From: Bryopsis sp. KO-2023
Lineage: Eukaryota; Chlorophyta; Ulvophyceae; Bryopsidales; Bryopsidaceae
DNA: 64,000 bases
Assembly (NCBI GenBank): GCA_030272585.1
Contig: BSYQ01000001.1
Coordinates: 6,510,001 to 6,574,000 of the forward strand
Reading direction: 5' to 3'
The notes below the pieces were generated by a model, which saw nothing but the letters and a program-made list of their open reading frames with translations, made no database searches and had not been told where the DNA came from. The position numbers were made by a program, and so were the translations under genes. This document shows, piece after piece, positions 25,041 to 37,036 of the stretch (position 1 is the first letter of the stretch; the number at the start of each line of letters is the position of its first letter).

Positions 25041-28000
25041 ATGCCGGAAGTCGGGGATGAGAATCCCGACAATGAATACCTCACCAACCCAACGAATTCG
25101 TCCAGCGGGAGCAACCACAGACGAACGAAAATCGAGTCGCTGGATGGCGTCTACAAGTACTACACCACGGCCGTCCTGACCACGATGACGCTGGGGGTGA
25201 GCGTGCTGCTGTGTTGATTTTCATGTTTTGGTGGCGTCGCAGCAACGCTCGCTTCTGTCCTCTTGTGGAACATAGTTGGGGTGGGGGTTGGCTGTTTTCG
25301 CGAAGGATTTTCGTGAAAAGTTTATCATGGAAATCGATCTTTACCCAGGATCAGCAAATTTTTTTGGCGCATGTTCTTGATCTGAACATTGTGGCACAGT
25401 TTGCTCAGAAGCAATTATGGCTGTTTTTTTCTGCAGTTTTTCTGATTTTCTTTTGTCACGAAATAAGATCGAATAAATTTTGCTAATCGACGAGATGAGA
25501 AGGAAAAAAAAACCCACATTAATACCTCACATCCTTTGCTGCTTTCGGCAGATTTTTGTTACCTTCCTGGTGGATTCCACCCCTTGCTTTCTTTTCTTCC
25601 CCAGTTTTGAGATCCTTTTCTCCTCCATTCTGTAGAATTCACTTTTTTTATTTTCGTGTCGCTTTTCAGATCACAGTGCTGGCTTTTGAGCGTGGATTCC
25701 TGACCGGTCGAAAGAAAGACAGATCGATATGGTTGATAGGAGCGGTGAACGGCATCGACATCGCTGGAAAAAGGATACTGAGATCTCTAATATTGCTGTT
25801 TTCTGCTGCGATCATGGGGGCGGTGGCATACTTGACCATGATCCCTAACCTAAGGGGCTTACGGCACACAACCGAAAAGCAAGCAAAAAGATGGGTGTTT
25901 TATTCCTTGATCGGGCTGCTGGCATCCAATGTGTTGGCTGCACTGAATGTGACCTCGGCAGAGAAAGCCTTTAAATATGATTCGGAAGACAAAGGATCGT
26001 TTGATTCTGCGACCGCGCATTACATGCTGATCGTTTCCTTTTTGGTGTCGATTTTGGCGATGAATGTGCTGTATCTTTGGGTAATTTTGCTGCCCTTCGT
26101 GGAAACCCAAAACAACCCGCAGGCGCCGGAGGGGGAATCGAAATGGAGCAGGTTACGTTTCATAGTGCGAGAAAATCCGGAGGCTTTGAGGAGGATAGGC
26201 AGGCAAAACGAAACGCTTCGAACACGAGAAATGGAAGGGAAAAAGACACAGGTAATGCAGTAAGATTTGGGATCGGGTGGAATTGGGGCAACGCGACTGT
26301 GAATCGATGTCTGTTCAGTGCTTCTCATTTCAATTTGCTGATTTATTGATGCTGTCGCAAACCTTGTTTTTCAAGCTATACATATCCTCACATCAGAACA
26401 TGACATGAGCTTAAACATGCAGTCAGACCTCAAACTTGAGGAGGTGTATCAGCATGAAATGAGGTTCTTGTTTGTCCCCACCCGTGCAGAATTGCTGCTC
26501 TCGTTACACTTCCAAAGGATTTGCAGTGGTCATCGACGTTTTCGCGGAAACCACCTTGAGGGCTACTCAAATAGTCGTAAATTTTTGCCAAGAATCTGTG
26601 CCCAAGGCCTTCGGTCGCTTGGCTTGCATGGGATCCATGTACAGAGGGACGGTCGACACCAACCGGCGATTTTCTGATTCCCTGCTGTCCATCGGCAATT
26701 GGATCAGGAACAGCTTAGGAATTGTGCTGCTGTGGAAAGTTTTCGGCGGTGCATTTGGATTGATTTCGAAGGTACCAAGATGCTGTCGAATGTACAAGAA
26801 ATTCATTTTGTGAGGAGCTTTCCGAAAGGCTGTTTTCTTTTATCTCTCTTTCTATACATATATAAAAATATATATAGACAAATTCTTTTGGCCTGAATTA
26901 TGGGTGTGGATTCCTGCCATGCAGCTCCTGAGTGCCAGTTGGAGATCGATGAAGAAATGGGCAAAGAAGGGGGGGGCCACTCCGGAAGGTGTCTGGTATA
27001 AACGCATGTTCCTTGGACTCCTCAACTTTTTCGAGAGTTTTGTTGAGCAAATCAAATGCATCCGGCCGGCAATGCAAGATTTCGGTCGGCAAATTTGGGA
27101 CAACGTGAAGGAGGAAGAGGATTTCCAGCAGTCCAGCTGGGTCAAGGCTGCTGTGATCACCTCCCTCATCATGCTGATCTATTTTGGGTTGAATTTGGTG
27201 GTTCATTTCCAAGGGTTTTACACGGAGATCTACATGCCATCCAGGGATTGTCTCCTGAGCAACCCAGAATTCACCGATTTTTTCATTAGGTCCTTCTCGT
27301 TCGACTTGGACCATCACAACAGAGGCACCGAAACCTTGCCCGACAATTTTGAATTCGTTACGGATACATTAGAAATAGTGGGAAGCACTGATGAGCTGGT
27401 GCCGCTGGAAAACTGTGGGGACAGGAGAATTCCAAGATCCATTCTGGATACAGCCAAGCTATTCGAAGAACAAGCCGCCAATGCGACGAATGGCACCAGC
27501 CCGTCTTCCGATTTCACGTCGTCCACCCTGGGGAACATTGCTTACATTTTAGACGTCATGCTCCAGAATCTGGCTTGGGCGAGTTGGCTGGGGTTCGCTG
27601 CAGGGTTGCTGATAGGAGTGTATTCTCTGCTCAGCATTTTCGCCCAGTACAAACGAGTTTCGTATGCAATTCGGACGGGCGAATTCAAAAAGTTGCCGAA
27701 AGATCTGAAAACCATGGCCACGGCAGACGTCCCCGAAGATATGGAACTCCCGGAGCATGAGAAATGGGATCGACTGCTGTCTGCATATCCACTGAGTTTG
27801 GCGGTGTTTTTCTTCGGGATTATGGTCAGCACAGCAGTGGTTCAATTGGTGGTGTTCGGCAGTCTCGTAGCCGGAATCCTCTCTCTGATCGTGAGCCTTT
27901 TCGATGCATTGGTGTACGAGATCATGAAACCGTTCCTATCTTTTGGCATTGCGTTTTTGGTGACGTGGTTGCTCAACGGTTTCCTGGCTACTGCTGTCAT

Positions 28001-29003
28001 CGGAGAGGCTTGGCTCCTGGATCGACACACTCTGGTGCACGAAATGCTGTTCATTCTGTTTCTGCTGGTGTACACCGCGGTGCACCTGGTTCTTGGGGTG
28101 TTCCTGGCCATTGTTCGAATCGTGGTGCTCCTAATTTCCACCTTTTCCAAGATCAGTCGACTGGATAGAAATCTCTTCATCACATGGAGGGTAAGCTGAG
28201 AAAATCAATTCTTTTTTTTTTATGTTTTTTTTATGTTTGTGTGTTTCATGCAAAAGCTTAATAAAGCATGGGTTCAGCATGTGGAGTTGGAAACCTTCAA
28301 CAGCAGAGTCCCAATATGTTTGGCAATTGAGTTCTTGCTGTGCTTTTGATTTCTTCTCAAATTTGGACCAGGTCGTCAAATAGGTGAAAGACGTCTGAAG
28401 TGTTTATTTGCTTGCTTGCAGAAAAGAGATCTGGGTCACAAATCCTTCGTGTCGATGGTGTTCCTGCACCACGCCTTCCAAACCATAAAGCGACAAGACT
28501 CGAATGCCGAGCTGTGGATGAATGTGCTGGCACAGCTTCGGCAACGGCGTGCAGGTCCAAATGGCCCGAATGATGGTTCGCACTTCCAGGTGGTCGATCT
28601 GAATGGAGACACCAGGGCATTAGCAAACTTCGAAGCTGGAGAAATTGACTCCCCTGCACACAGAACCAGCCCAAGCGGCAATGAGCCAATTTCTGTGGAT
28701 GAATCGTCCGGGGAAAACCGCTCAGGGAGCCTTAATCAGGCATCACTCAAGAAGCAAGCCACAGGGAAGGAATTGCCAGAAGCTGCTGTCGATCCGTCGG
28801 CAAGTGGCAAAACTACGTCAAATGGGGATCGATTTCCTGAAATTATTCACCCCGGAGTCGAGTCTGTGACGGTTTCCATCGACGAAAGTGGCTCCATACC
28901 TAAGGAGACGATTCAAGATCAAGATCCGGCTGGAACCTCTGCAGCTGAGTCAGTCATGACCGAAGTTAACTTAGATGAAGAAAAATCGGACATTCAAAGA
29001 TGA
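25041..29003 (+). CDS. STRA6-like (retinol-uptake receptor family) membrane protein
   Basis: Five exons (25041-25196, 25670-26251, 26490-26771, 26925-28190, 28422-29003) join in phase to 955 residues. About nine or more hydrophobic segments are visible: one in exon 1, four in exon 2, one or two in exon 3, and four or five in exon 4. The best family evidence is the C-terminal part of the membrane region. A helix ending ...STFSKISRLDRNLF is followed by DLGHKSFVSMVFLHHAFQ, which follows the STRA6 order 'leucine-aspartate pair, then D.G...Y..FL..E......P....F'. A loop near residues 440-540 has NAT and NGT glycosylation sequons. The last 150 residues are polar and low complexity. STRA6 moves retinol between a carrier protein and the cell in animals; the substrate here is unknown. 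At 955 residues it is longer than the animal protein (about 670). The family call is moderate, while the multi-pass topology is secure. Confidence 0.55.
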
Positions 29004-30277
29004 GATTTGCTGTTGTGAAATTCGTCTCATCTGTTGATGATTGTGCAGTCCGTTTTGTTGTTCTTGTTTTTTTTCGAAAGTGCAGGGAAAGGTACATGGG
29101 ATAGGGCGTTTTTGTTCATAATTTGGCATTGTATTTTTATCTGTATTTGGGGCAATCTTATCGAAGGAGTGCAGAGTAGTGATATTCTGCCTTCCTGCCG
29201 TGGTAACTTTGGGGGCACTCTTGAGTGCAGATTTAACCTGGTCGATTTCTATAGCAGAGTGGTTCCTTAGAATGGCCATTTTTGATGAGCCAAACATCCT
29301 TGCATGCAAGAGAATAAGCAGGATGTCAAATGGGTGACATCAGTGTTTTCTTATGTTAATAATATCCTTTGGCAACTGGACCAGTGGAAACATGAACTTG
29401 CCTGTTGCTCCGATTGCAGCCCACCTCGCATATCTCCTGGAACTGGGATGCATGACAATTACCATTTGGATCTTGATGCTATTGATTCTAGACAACTTTA
29501 TATTCCAGGAAAATAAGAGATCCTATTCCCTTTTTCCCGTTCTCGGAAGAAGGCTCCAGATTTAGGTGATGTGTGTTTCTTTGACGAAGAGGGAAATTTT
29601 ATCAGTTGGAGGATCACCAACTTTGATCATCGCCCACAATGTATGTAGGCCCTACATACATTGATTGCTTTTGGTCCCCCAAATCTTACCATATTCATAT
29701 CGATTGGGACACAAAACAGAGGCGTTTTTATGGAGACAGACGTCCGAGGTATCTTTTTCGATAAAAACACGCCCCGGTCCCTTCCATCAATGTGGTGGAA
29801 TGGTGTCTTGTGTGTTGAATGGATCATAATACATACATAATTCATACAGCAGCAAGGACATGGGGATGAACAGTAGTTGCAATTCAGTTTTTTTGAGGTT
29901 GCTGTTGTCGACACAACACTAAGAAAAAGCCCTTTGGGCTTTGAGACGAAATGGGTCATCACTAGCCTTTGAAATCAAACACCTACCACTGCATCATCAT
30001 GTGCTTACGACTACATTTTTGCAGCAGTGAATGCAGACACTGTCACAGGATTGTGACAGGATTTGGAGGTTTGAAAGGAGGCTGTGGAGGTGTAGGAAAC
30101 AATTTGGTTTGTTATCATATCTGGGGTGCAAAGGGCCGCCACTACAAGATTCGTTGATCGAGATGATTTGCCACTGGGCCCATTCATGGTTTGGGCCCGC
30201 CACTCATCCCCCAAACTTTGAGCGCGTCATCCAACCCTGACATGCTCAATTCTATCGAGTCTGGGTGACGCTTTCGC
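29004..30277. other. Intergenic region with a palindrome and a hairpin
   Basis: The 3' flank of the STRA6-like gene and 5' flank of ALG8. It holds a perfect 27-base palindrome (29637-29663, 13-base arms CAATGTATGTAGG around a central C) and a small hairpin (30040-30059, arms CTGTCACA/TGTGACAG). No coding exon with family resemblance is seen. Confidence 0.55.
29637..29663. repeat. Perfect 27-base palindrome
   Basis: Arms CAATGTATGTAGG and CCTACATACATTG are exact reverse complements around one C. It lies between two genes and could form a cruciform or be a remnant of a small inverted-repeat element. No function can be assigned. Confidence 0.9.
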
Positions 30278-33200
30278 ATGGCCTCCCAAAATGCACTCTG
30301 TTTCTCGACACTTGGGATTATCACGGCCCTCAAGCTGTTGCTCTTCCCAGCGTATCATTCGACAGACTTCGAGGTGCACAGGAATTGGCTCGCCATAACA
30401 GGCAGCCTTCCCCTTGATCAATGGTGAGCGGAGTAGATCCCTTCCCTGTCCATGTCGAAAATCACACATATCGGCAGAGATGAGCAGTTTTATGACCTGA
30501 CGTCCATAATCCCAATTCCCTGCATGTACCCCCCCCTCCCACCAACTTTCCTTCAAAAATAGCAAAGAAAATCACACTGATATTTCAACATCATTCACTG
30601 ATTCTTTTCGTTGCTTCCTGCCAAAATTTCTTCTCAGAAGAAGTACGTCTGATGTAAGTCTGTCTCAAATTCTGAAGGTACATTTCTGAAAAGTCAGAGT
30701 GGACCTTGGACTATCCTCCTCTGTTTGCCTGGCTGGAATTTCTGTTGGCAAAAATTGCAGCCTTTGTGGATCCCAAAATGCTGGTGAGGAAAAAAATGTG
30801 GTCATGACCAAGGGGGCGTGTCATTAGCCCACAGCTCCTTTTCTCGCCGACAAATTATGACCATCGCTGCTGACAATCGTTGCAGGAAGTGTCCAAAGAG
30901 CCTTACGAAACCACAGAAACAATCTACTTCCAAGTGAGTTCCCTCGATCAACGAAAAATCCCAGTGTCAAAATTTTCACAATGTGCCTTTACATTCTTTC
31001 TTCCTTTTCCCCTGATATCTGGTTGAGTTTTATGCGTACAATCATTGTGAATGTATCGGTTTTACCCCACAGCAACCCAAACACTTGAAAGACAGGAAGT
31101 TCTGAATTTCCCTGCAAATATGATACACCAAAGCTGCTGTTTGATAGCTGATTCCCCCAGTAACCAAAAAACCATTGTGCTGCTTCTGAACCAACCATCG
31201 TGATTTTTTTGGTGGGCAACGTCCGGCTTCTTCCTCCATTCTCCAGCTGACGTCGTTTTTGAACTCAGCATCCTTTGTTCCCGATCTTGAGGTCATGTCA
31301 TGTGTTGAGCCCTGCAGCGGTTCAGTGTCATAATTTTGGATGGCGCCCTCATACTGGCTGCCCATAAAGCCAGTCGCCAGCTTAAGAAAGGAAACGAGAT
31401 TCTATTATTCGCCTTGGTTGTTGGCAACGTTGGGCTGATTCTGGTGGATCATGTGCATTTCCAGTACAATGGTGTCCTGATTGGTATGTCCCCAAATGTA
31501 AGTGATTGCTCCATCTTCCCACACATGGATTTTCGTCTGGCCTGTTTTCCAGTGGAAATCCCAAAAAACATGCTTCTGCCCCCACCTTGCCTGCTGATAA
31601 TTACCTCAAGCGAAGGGCTTTGACTGAATAGATCCCCCACATACACGATGTGAATTTTGAAAAGCCCAACAGGGGTTAACCCCCCTAAAGAGCTCTGTTT
31701 TAAGCCATCTCTATCCATACTTATTACTTTCGTGGAAGGGCTGGTGGTGATCGATTCATTTTTGTCTTTTGCAGGTTTGTTGATGTGGTCTGTTTTGCTG
31801 GTGGAGGATGGACGGTACATTCTGGGAGGGGTGCTGTTTGCTGTTTTGATCAACATGAAGCACCTGTTCGTCTATGCTGCTCCCTTGTATTTCGTTTACC
31901 TGCTGAGAGCCCATTGTTGGGGCCCCGGGTGTCTGTGGAACTTCACCAAGCTTGGTGCATCCGTGACTGCAATCTTTGCCCTGTCTTTCGGACCATTTCT
32001 GTGGCTGGGGCAAATCAAGCAGGTGAGGGATTCAGAAAGGTCGAAAACTTCTGGTGAATCCTCTTTTCCCTTTTCCTTCCAAGCTAAAAAAAAACAACGG
32101 AAACTTGTTTTTCAAGTGTTTCTTTTTGGGGTGAATGGAGGTTACATTACTTCTTGGCCTGTGGTTTCATTCGATGTGGTGGGGAACAGTGTGGATGTCT
32201 TGTGTGGTGGTTTCAGGTGATGTCTCGCTTGTTTCCGTTTGGCCGAGGTTTGTGTCATGCGTATTGGGCACCGAATGCCTGGGCCCTGTATGCCTCGCTG
32301 GACAAGGGGCTGGTTGTCCTTTTCGGGATGATGGAGGTTCCAGTCAGATCTGAATCGAACACTGCTGGTGAGCACAGTTGCTTTCTTGAGACTGTGTGGG
32401 TGCGTTCTTTACATGGTGGTTTCATTTGTATTTGTATTTCTTGGGCATTATGGGGGTTGATGGCCTCATCTCTTTGCCGTGTTCTAATAATTGGTTATGG
32501 CCTGTTAGTTTGAGGCTGTGTGTTGTTGAGAAAAAGTGAATGTTACGTGGGACTACGATGCTTGTTTCGTGTGTTGGAGCTCTAGTTTGACTGGGAATTT
32601 ACCCACCACATGGTGATGGCAGTCCATATGCTCCTGGACACTTAATTGTTCCTTTTCAAAACTGTTTCCAGGTGGTCTTGTCGGGGCGGGCAGGTTTTCG
32701 GTGTTGCCTCAGATCGCACCGTCCGTATCCCTGTGCTTGGTTTTTCTGGCGATGCTCCCTGCAGTTACCCTTTTGTGGAGGAAGCCTTTTCCAAGATTTT
32801 TCCTGGAAACCATCGCTTATGCATTCATGTGCGGCTTCGTTTGGGGCTACCACGTCCATGAGAAAGCCATTCTGACGGTGAGTCCATTGGCATTGATTTC
32901 TAGCTCTTTTTCTTCATCAATAAATTGCAGATCATTCTCGACATGGTGGTCGAGCTAAACCGAGTAGAGAAAAATTCTGACAGATGAGATGGGAGCTGTG
33001 CTTGAATTGCGGAAAGTCCCAACAATGTGGCTGTTTCTTCCCCAGGTTTTGATCCCAGTGACTTTCGCCGCCTTCCGTCCCTCCATCTTTTCTTCGCTAC
33101 GCAACGATTTGTTGCACTTTTCAACTGTAGCTCATTATTCCCTGCTGCCCCTCTTCTTCGGTGCCCAAGAATACCCCATCAAGCTTTGCTTGGTGGTGAT

Positions 33201-33498
33201 TTATTGCATGTTGGTCCATGTGTCGATGAATCAGGATTCGAGGACTGGGAACGATGGATGGTTGGGGAAATGGGCGTGCAGGGTTCAAAATTTTCACCTT
33301 TGGGGTTTGATTTTGGTGGAGGTGTACTGTTCTTTGCTCCATCGTTTGCTTTTTGATGAAGCTTTGCCTTTCGTGCCCCTGATGCTTACTTCGTTTTATT
33401 GTGGAGTTGGTGTTTTGTGGCACTGGGGAAAGTGGGGATTGAACATACTCCATGAAATCTCTGTGGATGAGACAAGGGAGAAGGACAAGAAAAGATAG
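30278..33498 (+). CDS. ALG8: ALG8, dolichyl-P-Glc:Glc1Man9GlcNAc2-PP-dolichol glucosyltransferase
   Basis: Eight exons (30278-30423, 30678-30783, 30886-30933, 31318-31483, 31775-32022, 32217-32367, 32672-32877, 33046-33498) join in phase to 507 residues, close to human ALG8 (526). ALG8 adds the second glucose to the lipid-linked oligosaccharide in the ER lumen before transfer to protein. Family landmarks in order: [20 protein letters not shown] near residues 25-45 (luminal catalytic loop with the conserved DFEVHRNW), [58 protein letters not shown] near residue 350, and [18 protein letters not shown]. Many hydrophobic helices lie between, as expected for a GT-C glycosyltransferase. The three aspartate/histidine motifs expected in the luminal loops are intact. 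The first ATG in frame was used as the start. Confidence 0.95.
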
Positions 33499-34521
33499 CA
33501 GCGATTGTCTGGTTTTTTGTATGCACAGTTGTAATCGAATTCGATCTCTTTTTGAGTTTGGGGGGGGTTTGGGAAGTCGCTCATCCCTTTGCTGAAGAAA
33601 AAAGAAATAACAATAATAATAATAATGTTGAAAAAAAGAGAAAAGCAGAACTGCAAGCAGAGCCGCAACATGGACCCTGGCAAGTGGTGGAGTTAGGGAG
33701 TTCAACAGTCGATCGCAAGATCGAACCAATGTTGTGGGAAATCGACATCCTCCAGATATCAATGACGTAGACGTCACCAAACAGGGGTTGGTATCAGAGC
33801 GCAAAAAGCAGGCTTGTCGGGTAGGGATGTCCCTGAGAACTTTTCATGCGAAAATCCACATTTGGGTGGACCTTCACAAAATCCACATTTGGGTAATCGT
33901 TCGCATTTTTCCCAATAGGATGATAGGTCGCTGGTGAAATTTTGAAAAATTTGTGAGACTAATGATTTGAAGAAACCGTGGAGACAACTCAATCAATCAA
34001 TCAATATTACATGGAGACAATTGTGATGTTGCAGTACAACAAACGGGTGTTTTGATGCTGTTGATAGGCTGGATATTTTTTGAATAGTGCTTGGGGGGGG
34101 AGATACATTTCTTTTTTGTAAGGCTGGTGGTTCATGATGTCATTGTGATGAATTTTACAAGCCAGAAAAATTCACAAACAATTCACAGTTGGGGAAAAAA
34201 TTGCACGTTTTTTCTCACATTTGGGCACCGAAAAGTCCCCATCAAAAGTCCACATTTAGGTGAACCGGAATTCACACACAGGGACATCTCTATTGTCGGG
34301 ACGTCCTTCCTTGATGACGCAGTCTGACCGAAACCATTCCGTCAGCAGTGAGGGGCTGGATTTGATTCGGGCTGACGACTTCATTTCGGTATTTCTGTCG
34401 TGTCCGCATCATTTGCGCGCCAATCCAACCACAGAACATTCACCAGCCGCACGAAGTCCTGAGAAGAAAAGTCCCCACATCGGTGCTGCCAGGAAAGTCG
34501 TGGGACGAGAAGCGCTGCACG
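33499..34521. other. Intergenic region holding a hAT-type MITE
   Basis: The 3' flank of ALG8 (with AAT-repeat sequence near 33607-33628) and the 5' flank of the CELF-like gene. Most of the second half is a 471-bp transposable element listed separately. Confidence 0.6.
33822..34292. mobile_element. Non-autonomous hAT-type MITE
   Basis: A 471-bp element with terminal inverted repeats TAGGGATGTCCCTG (left) and TAGAGATGTCCCTG (right, reverse-complemented; 13 of 14 match). It is bounded by identical 8-bp direct repeats TTGTCGGG at 33814-33821 and 34293-34300. The 8-bp duplication and TAG-start ends are typical of the hAT superfamily. Subterminal copies of CCACATTTGGG occur at both ends (two at left, two variants at right), resembling hAT transposase-binding repeats. 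There is no coding capacity. The intact duplication argues for a fairly recent insertion. It lies about 230 bases upstream of the CELF-like start codon. Confidence 0.85.
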
Positions 34522-37036
34522 ATGGGGATCGAACAGGATTGCGTTAGCTGCGACCCGAAGCTCTTTCTGGGTCAACTCCAGTCTGACGTAGCTCGTGACG
34601 ACTTGTTCCCGGTGTTCTCCGCTTTCGGAAAGGTGGAGCGTGTAGACATTCTCGGGAATTCCAGCGCTATGATCTGGTTCGCTCGATGGACGGACGCTGA
34701 AAAAGCTCTGGAAGCGGCGGAAGCTGGGAAGGTCGACGTCGGAGGGAAGAAAAAAGTCGTTATCAGAATCGCCGACCCGCCCAGACGAGGCACGAACTTG
34801 ACGGGAATCAAGCCGAAAAAACTATTCATTGGACAGGTAAGGACGTGCACCTGGCGAAACGCGGGGAAATTCAAAATAAGAGCCATACGTACGGACCGCA
34901 CTGGAGCATTTTATCGATCAGATGTCGCTCGTGTTCTCGTCAAACAGAAGAATAGCTGCGTTGAAGCCCTTTAAAATCAGTAGGGAAGCTGTTATGAGGA
35001 GAGATGTGCGGACATTGAAGCCCTTTCGGGATTGATTTCGCTCCCTCCTGTGTAGACGTCATTTTGTTTCCTTCAGTTATTTTCCGCCCGCGCTTATCGT
35101 CGATCAGTGCGTACCGATCAATACCCATCACGTCTGAGCGCACTCCACCTTCCGACTCTCTCGTTTCTTGTTTTTTTAATTTAGTTCAACGACGGAGTTG
35201 CTGTCGTGTTTCTGTTTTTTTTTGTACAGAGAATTTTCCCCCAGTGTCGTTTAGTGTCTTTTGTTCTCTCCTTTTTTGTGGCCAGGTTCCACGGAACGTT
35301 GTTGAGGGGGACTTGCGGGCGTTGTTTCAGCGGTTTGGCAATATCGTGGAATTCGAAATGCCTCAGCTCAGGCACGCGAGCCAAGGTGACTTGAATCAAA
35401 ATACCTGGAGCGCTTGACAACCAAGCCAATCACAGAAAAAAAAAAAATCGAGTTCGACACCGTATCAACACATCGCGCAACTCATACCATTTCCGTCCGT
35501 CGTCGTTTTTGTGTGTACTTTGAGGAGCACATGCAATCTTGGAATAAAATGCCGGGGAAAATTGACATTCCGTTTGTGGGTTCATTATTCGTGGTGATTT
35601 TTATGGTGGGCTGGCTGGCACGATTACGACTCCCATAACTGAACAACTTCTCTTTGTTTCCTCACAGGCAAGGGCTCCGGATTCTCCAACACAGGTGAGA
35701 TGCCAGACTTTCCCTCATTTCCTTACTGTGGTGCTTCCTTTCTTCCTGCAACCCCCATTCCCTATCATGCATATCCACCATACTCACTCTGTGCCTTGTC
35801 CATTCCAGGCTGCGCTTTCGTTCGGTACGAAAAATGGGCCGAAGCAGAGAAAGCAATCCAGGAGCTCCACGAACGGCACCAATTCCCAGAGTCCAGACGG
35901 CCCCTCGTGGTCAAATTCGCTGATGCCAAGCCTGCCGAGCAGAAAAGCAGATCTCTGGGAAGCATAGGCGGCAAACGGCCCCTCAGCCCTGACATCGGAG
36001 ATAAAATGTGCAAGAGGATGGGCCCCATCGACCCCGTGACCAACAACATGTCATTAAATTTGGTAGCCATGAACTCAAACACGATGGGGTACGGCATGGG
36101 GGATCCGTTGAGCCTGGGATTTCTGGCCAGTCAAATGGGTCCGCCGATGGGCACTGGCACCATGACTGGCATGGGAAGAATGGGCATGATGGACTCCGGA
36201 AACGGCTTCATGGGAAAGGTACACCTACCCCCTCTAACTTCAGGTTGAGCTGGTGGTTTCTTCTTGGACAGATCAGCTTTGAAATGTTGAGTTATATATA
36301 TGTTATAACTTTATTTGCTTGGGGCTGTTGGATCTGATGTTGAATGCTCATGCAATCGATTCAGATGATGAATGGGCCCTCAGCGATGGACTTGGACAAC
36401 TGCCCCCCCAACCACGGCATGGCGATGCACAGCATGAACTTGGTAAAGCAAGACAATCCCAAATTCTCGATGGGTTCTTACAACAACAACGGTAACAACC
36501 GAGGGGGCGGTGGCTTTATCGGTAACATGAACGGGATGGGAGGCTTGGGCATGGGCATCGGCTCCGGAATCAGCGACAACGGAGCCAGGGTCATGAACGA
36601 GATGGCCATGAACTCGATGGAGGGAGGCATGCCGCTGTACAGCACTCGGAAAATGTCCTTGGGAAATGGACCCAATCGATGTTACCCCGATGCCCCTCCA
36701 CTGGCTGGCCCCAGTTCTCGACTGGGGAAAGGATGCACGGATCCACGAGCAAAAGAACACACTCTGTTCATTGGGCAAATCCCTCATGAAGCGGACGAGT
36801 ACGATTTGTGGGCGGTGTTTTCTCAAATCGGGGAGATCTTGGAGTTGAACATTTTGCGCAGGGATGGGAGGAGCCGAGGGGCAGCTTTTGTGACTTATGC
36901 CAGTAGGGACCTCGCCAGAATGGCGATAGAGAAGCTGGATGGAACGTGCATCCCTTGGGACCCCACCGCCAGGAAATTGGCTGTTCGATTCAAAGAAAAG
37001 CACTCCTCTCATCGAGTGAAACCGGAAGATGTCTAA
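34522..37036 (+). CDS. CELF/Bruno-like RNA-binding protein with three RRMs
   Basis: Five exons (34522-34836, 35286-35385, 35668-35694, 35809-36218, 36365-37036) join in phase to 507 residues. RRM1 is at about 12-85 (RNP2 LFLGQL; RNP1 region SAMIWFAR). RRM2 is at about 100-190 (RNP2 LFIGQV, RNP1 GCAFVRYE, ending RRPLVVKFADAK, which is diagnostic of CELF/Bruno proteins). A Met-, Gly- and Asn-rich linker covers about 220-400. RRM3 is C-terminal, from about 418 (RNP2 LFIGQI, RNP1 RGAAFVTYA). The two N-terminal RRMs, long linker and C-terminal RRM are the CELF layout. Such proteins bind GU-rich RNA and control splicing, translation or decay. Exon 3 is only 27 bases and lies within RRM2; skipping it would keep the frame. 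No basic nuclear-localisation cluster stands out beyond the linker. A poly(A) signal candidate lies 900 bases downstream. Confidence 0.85.
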
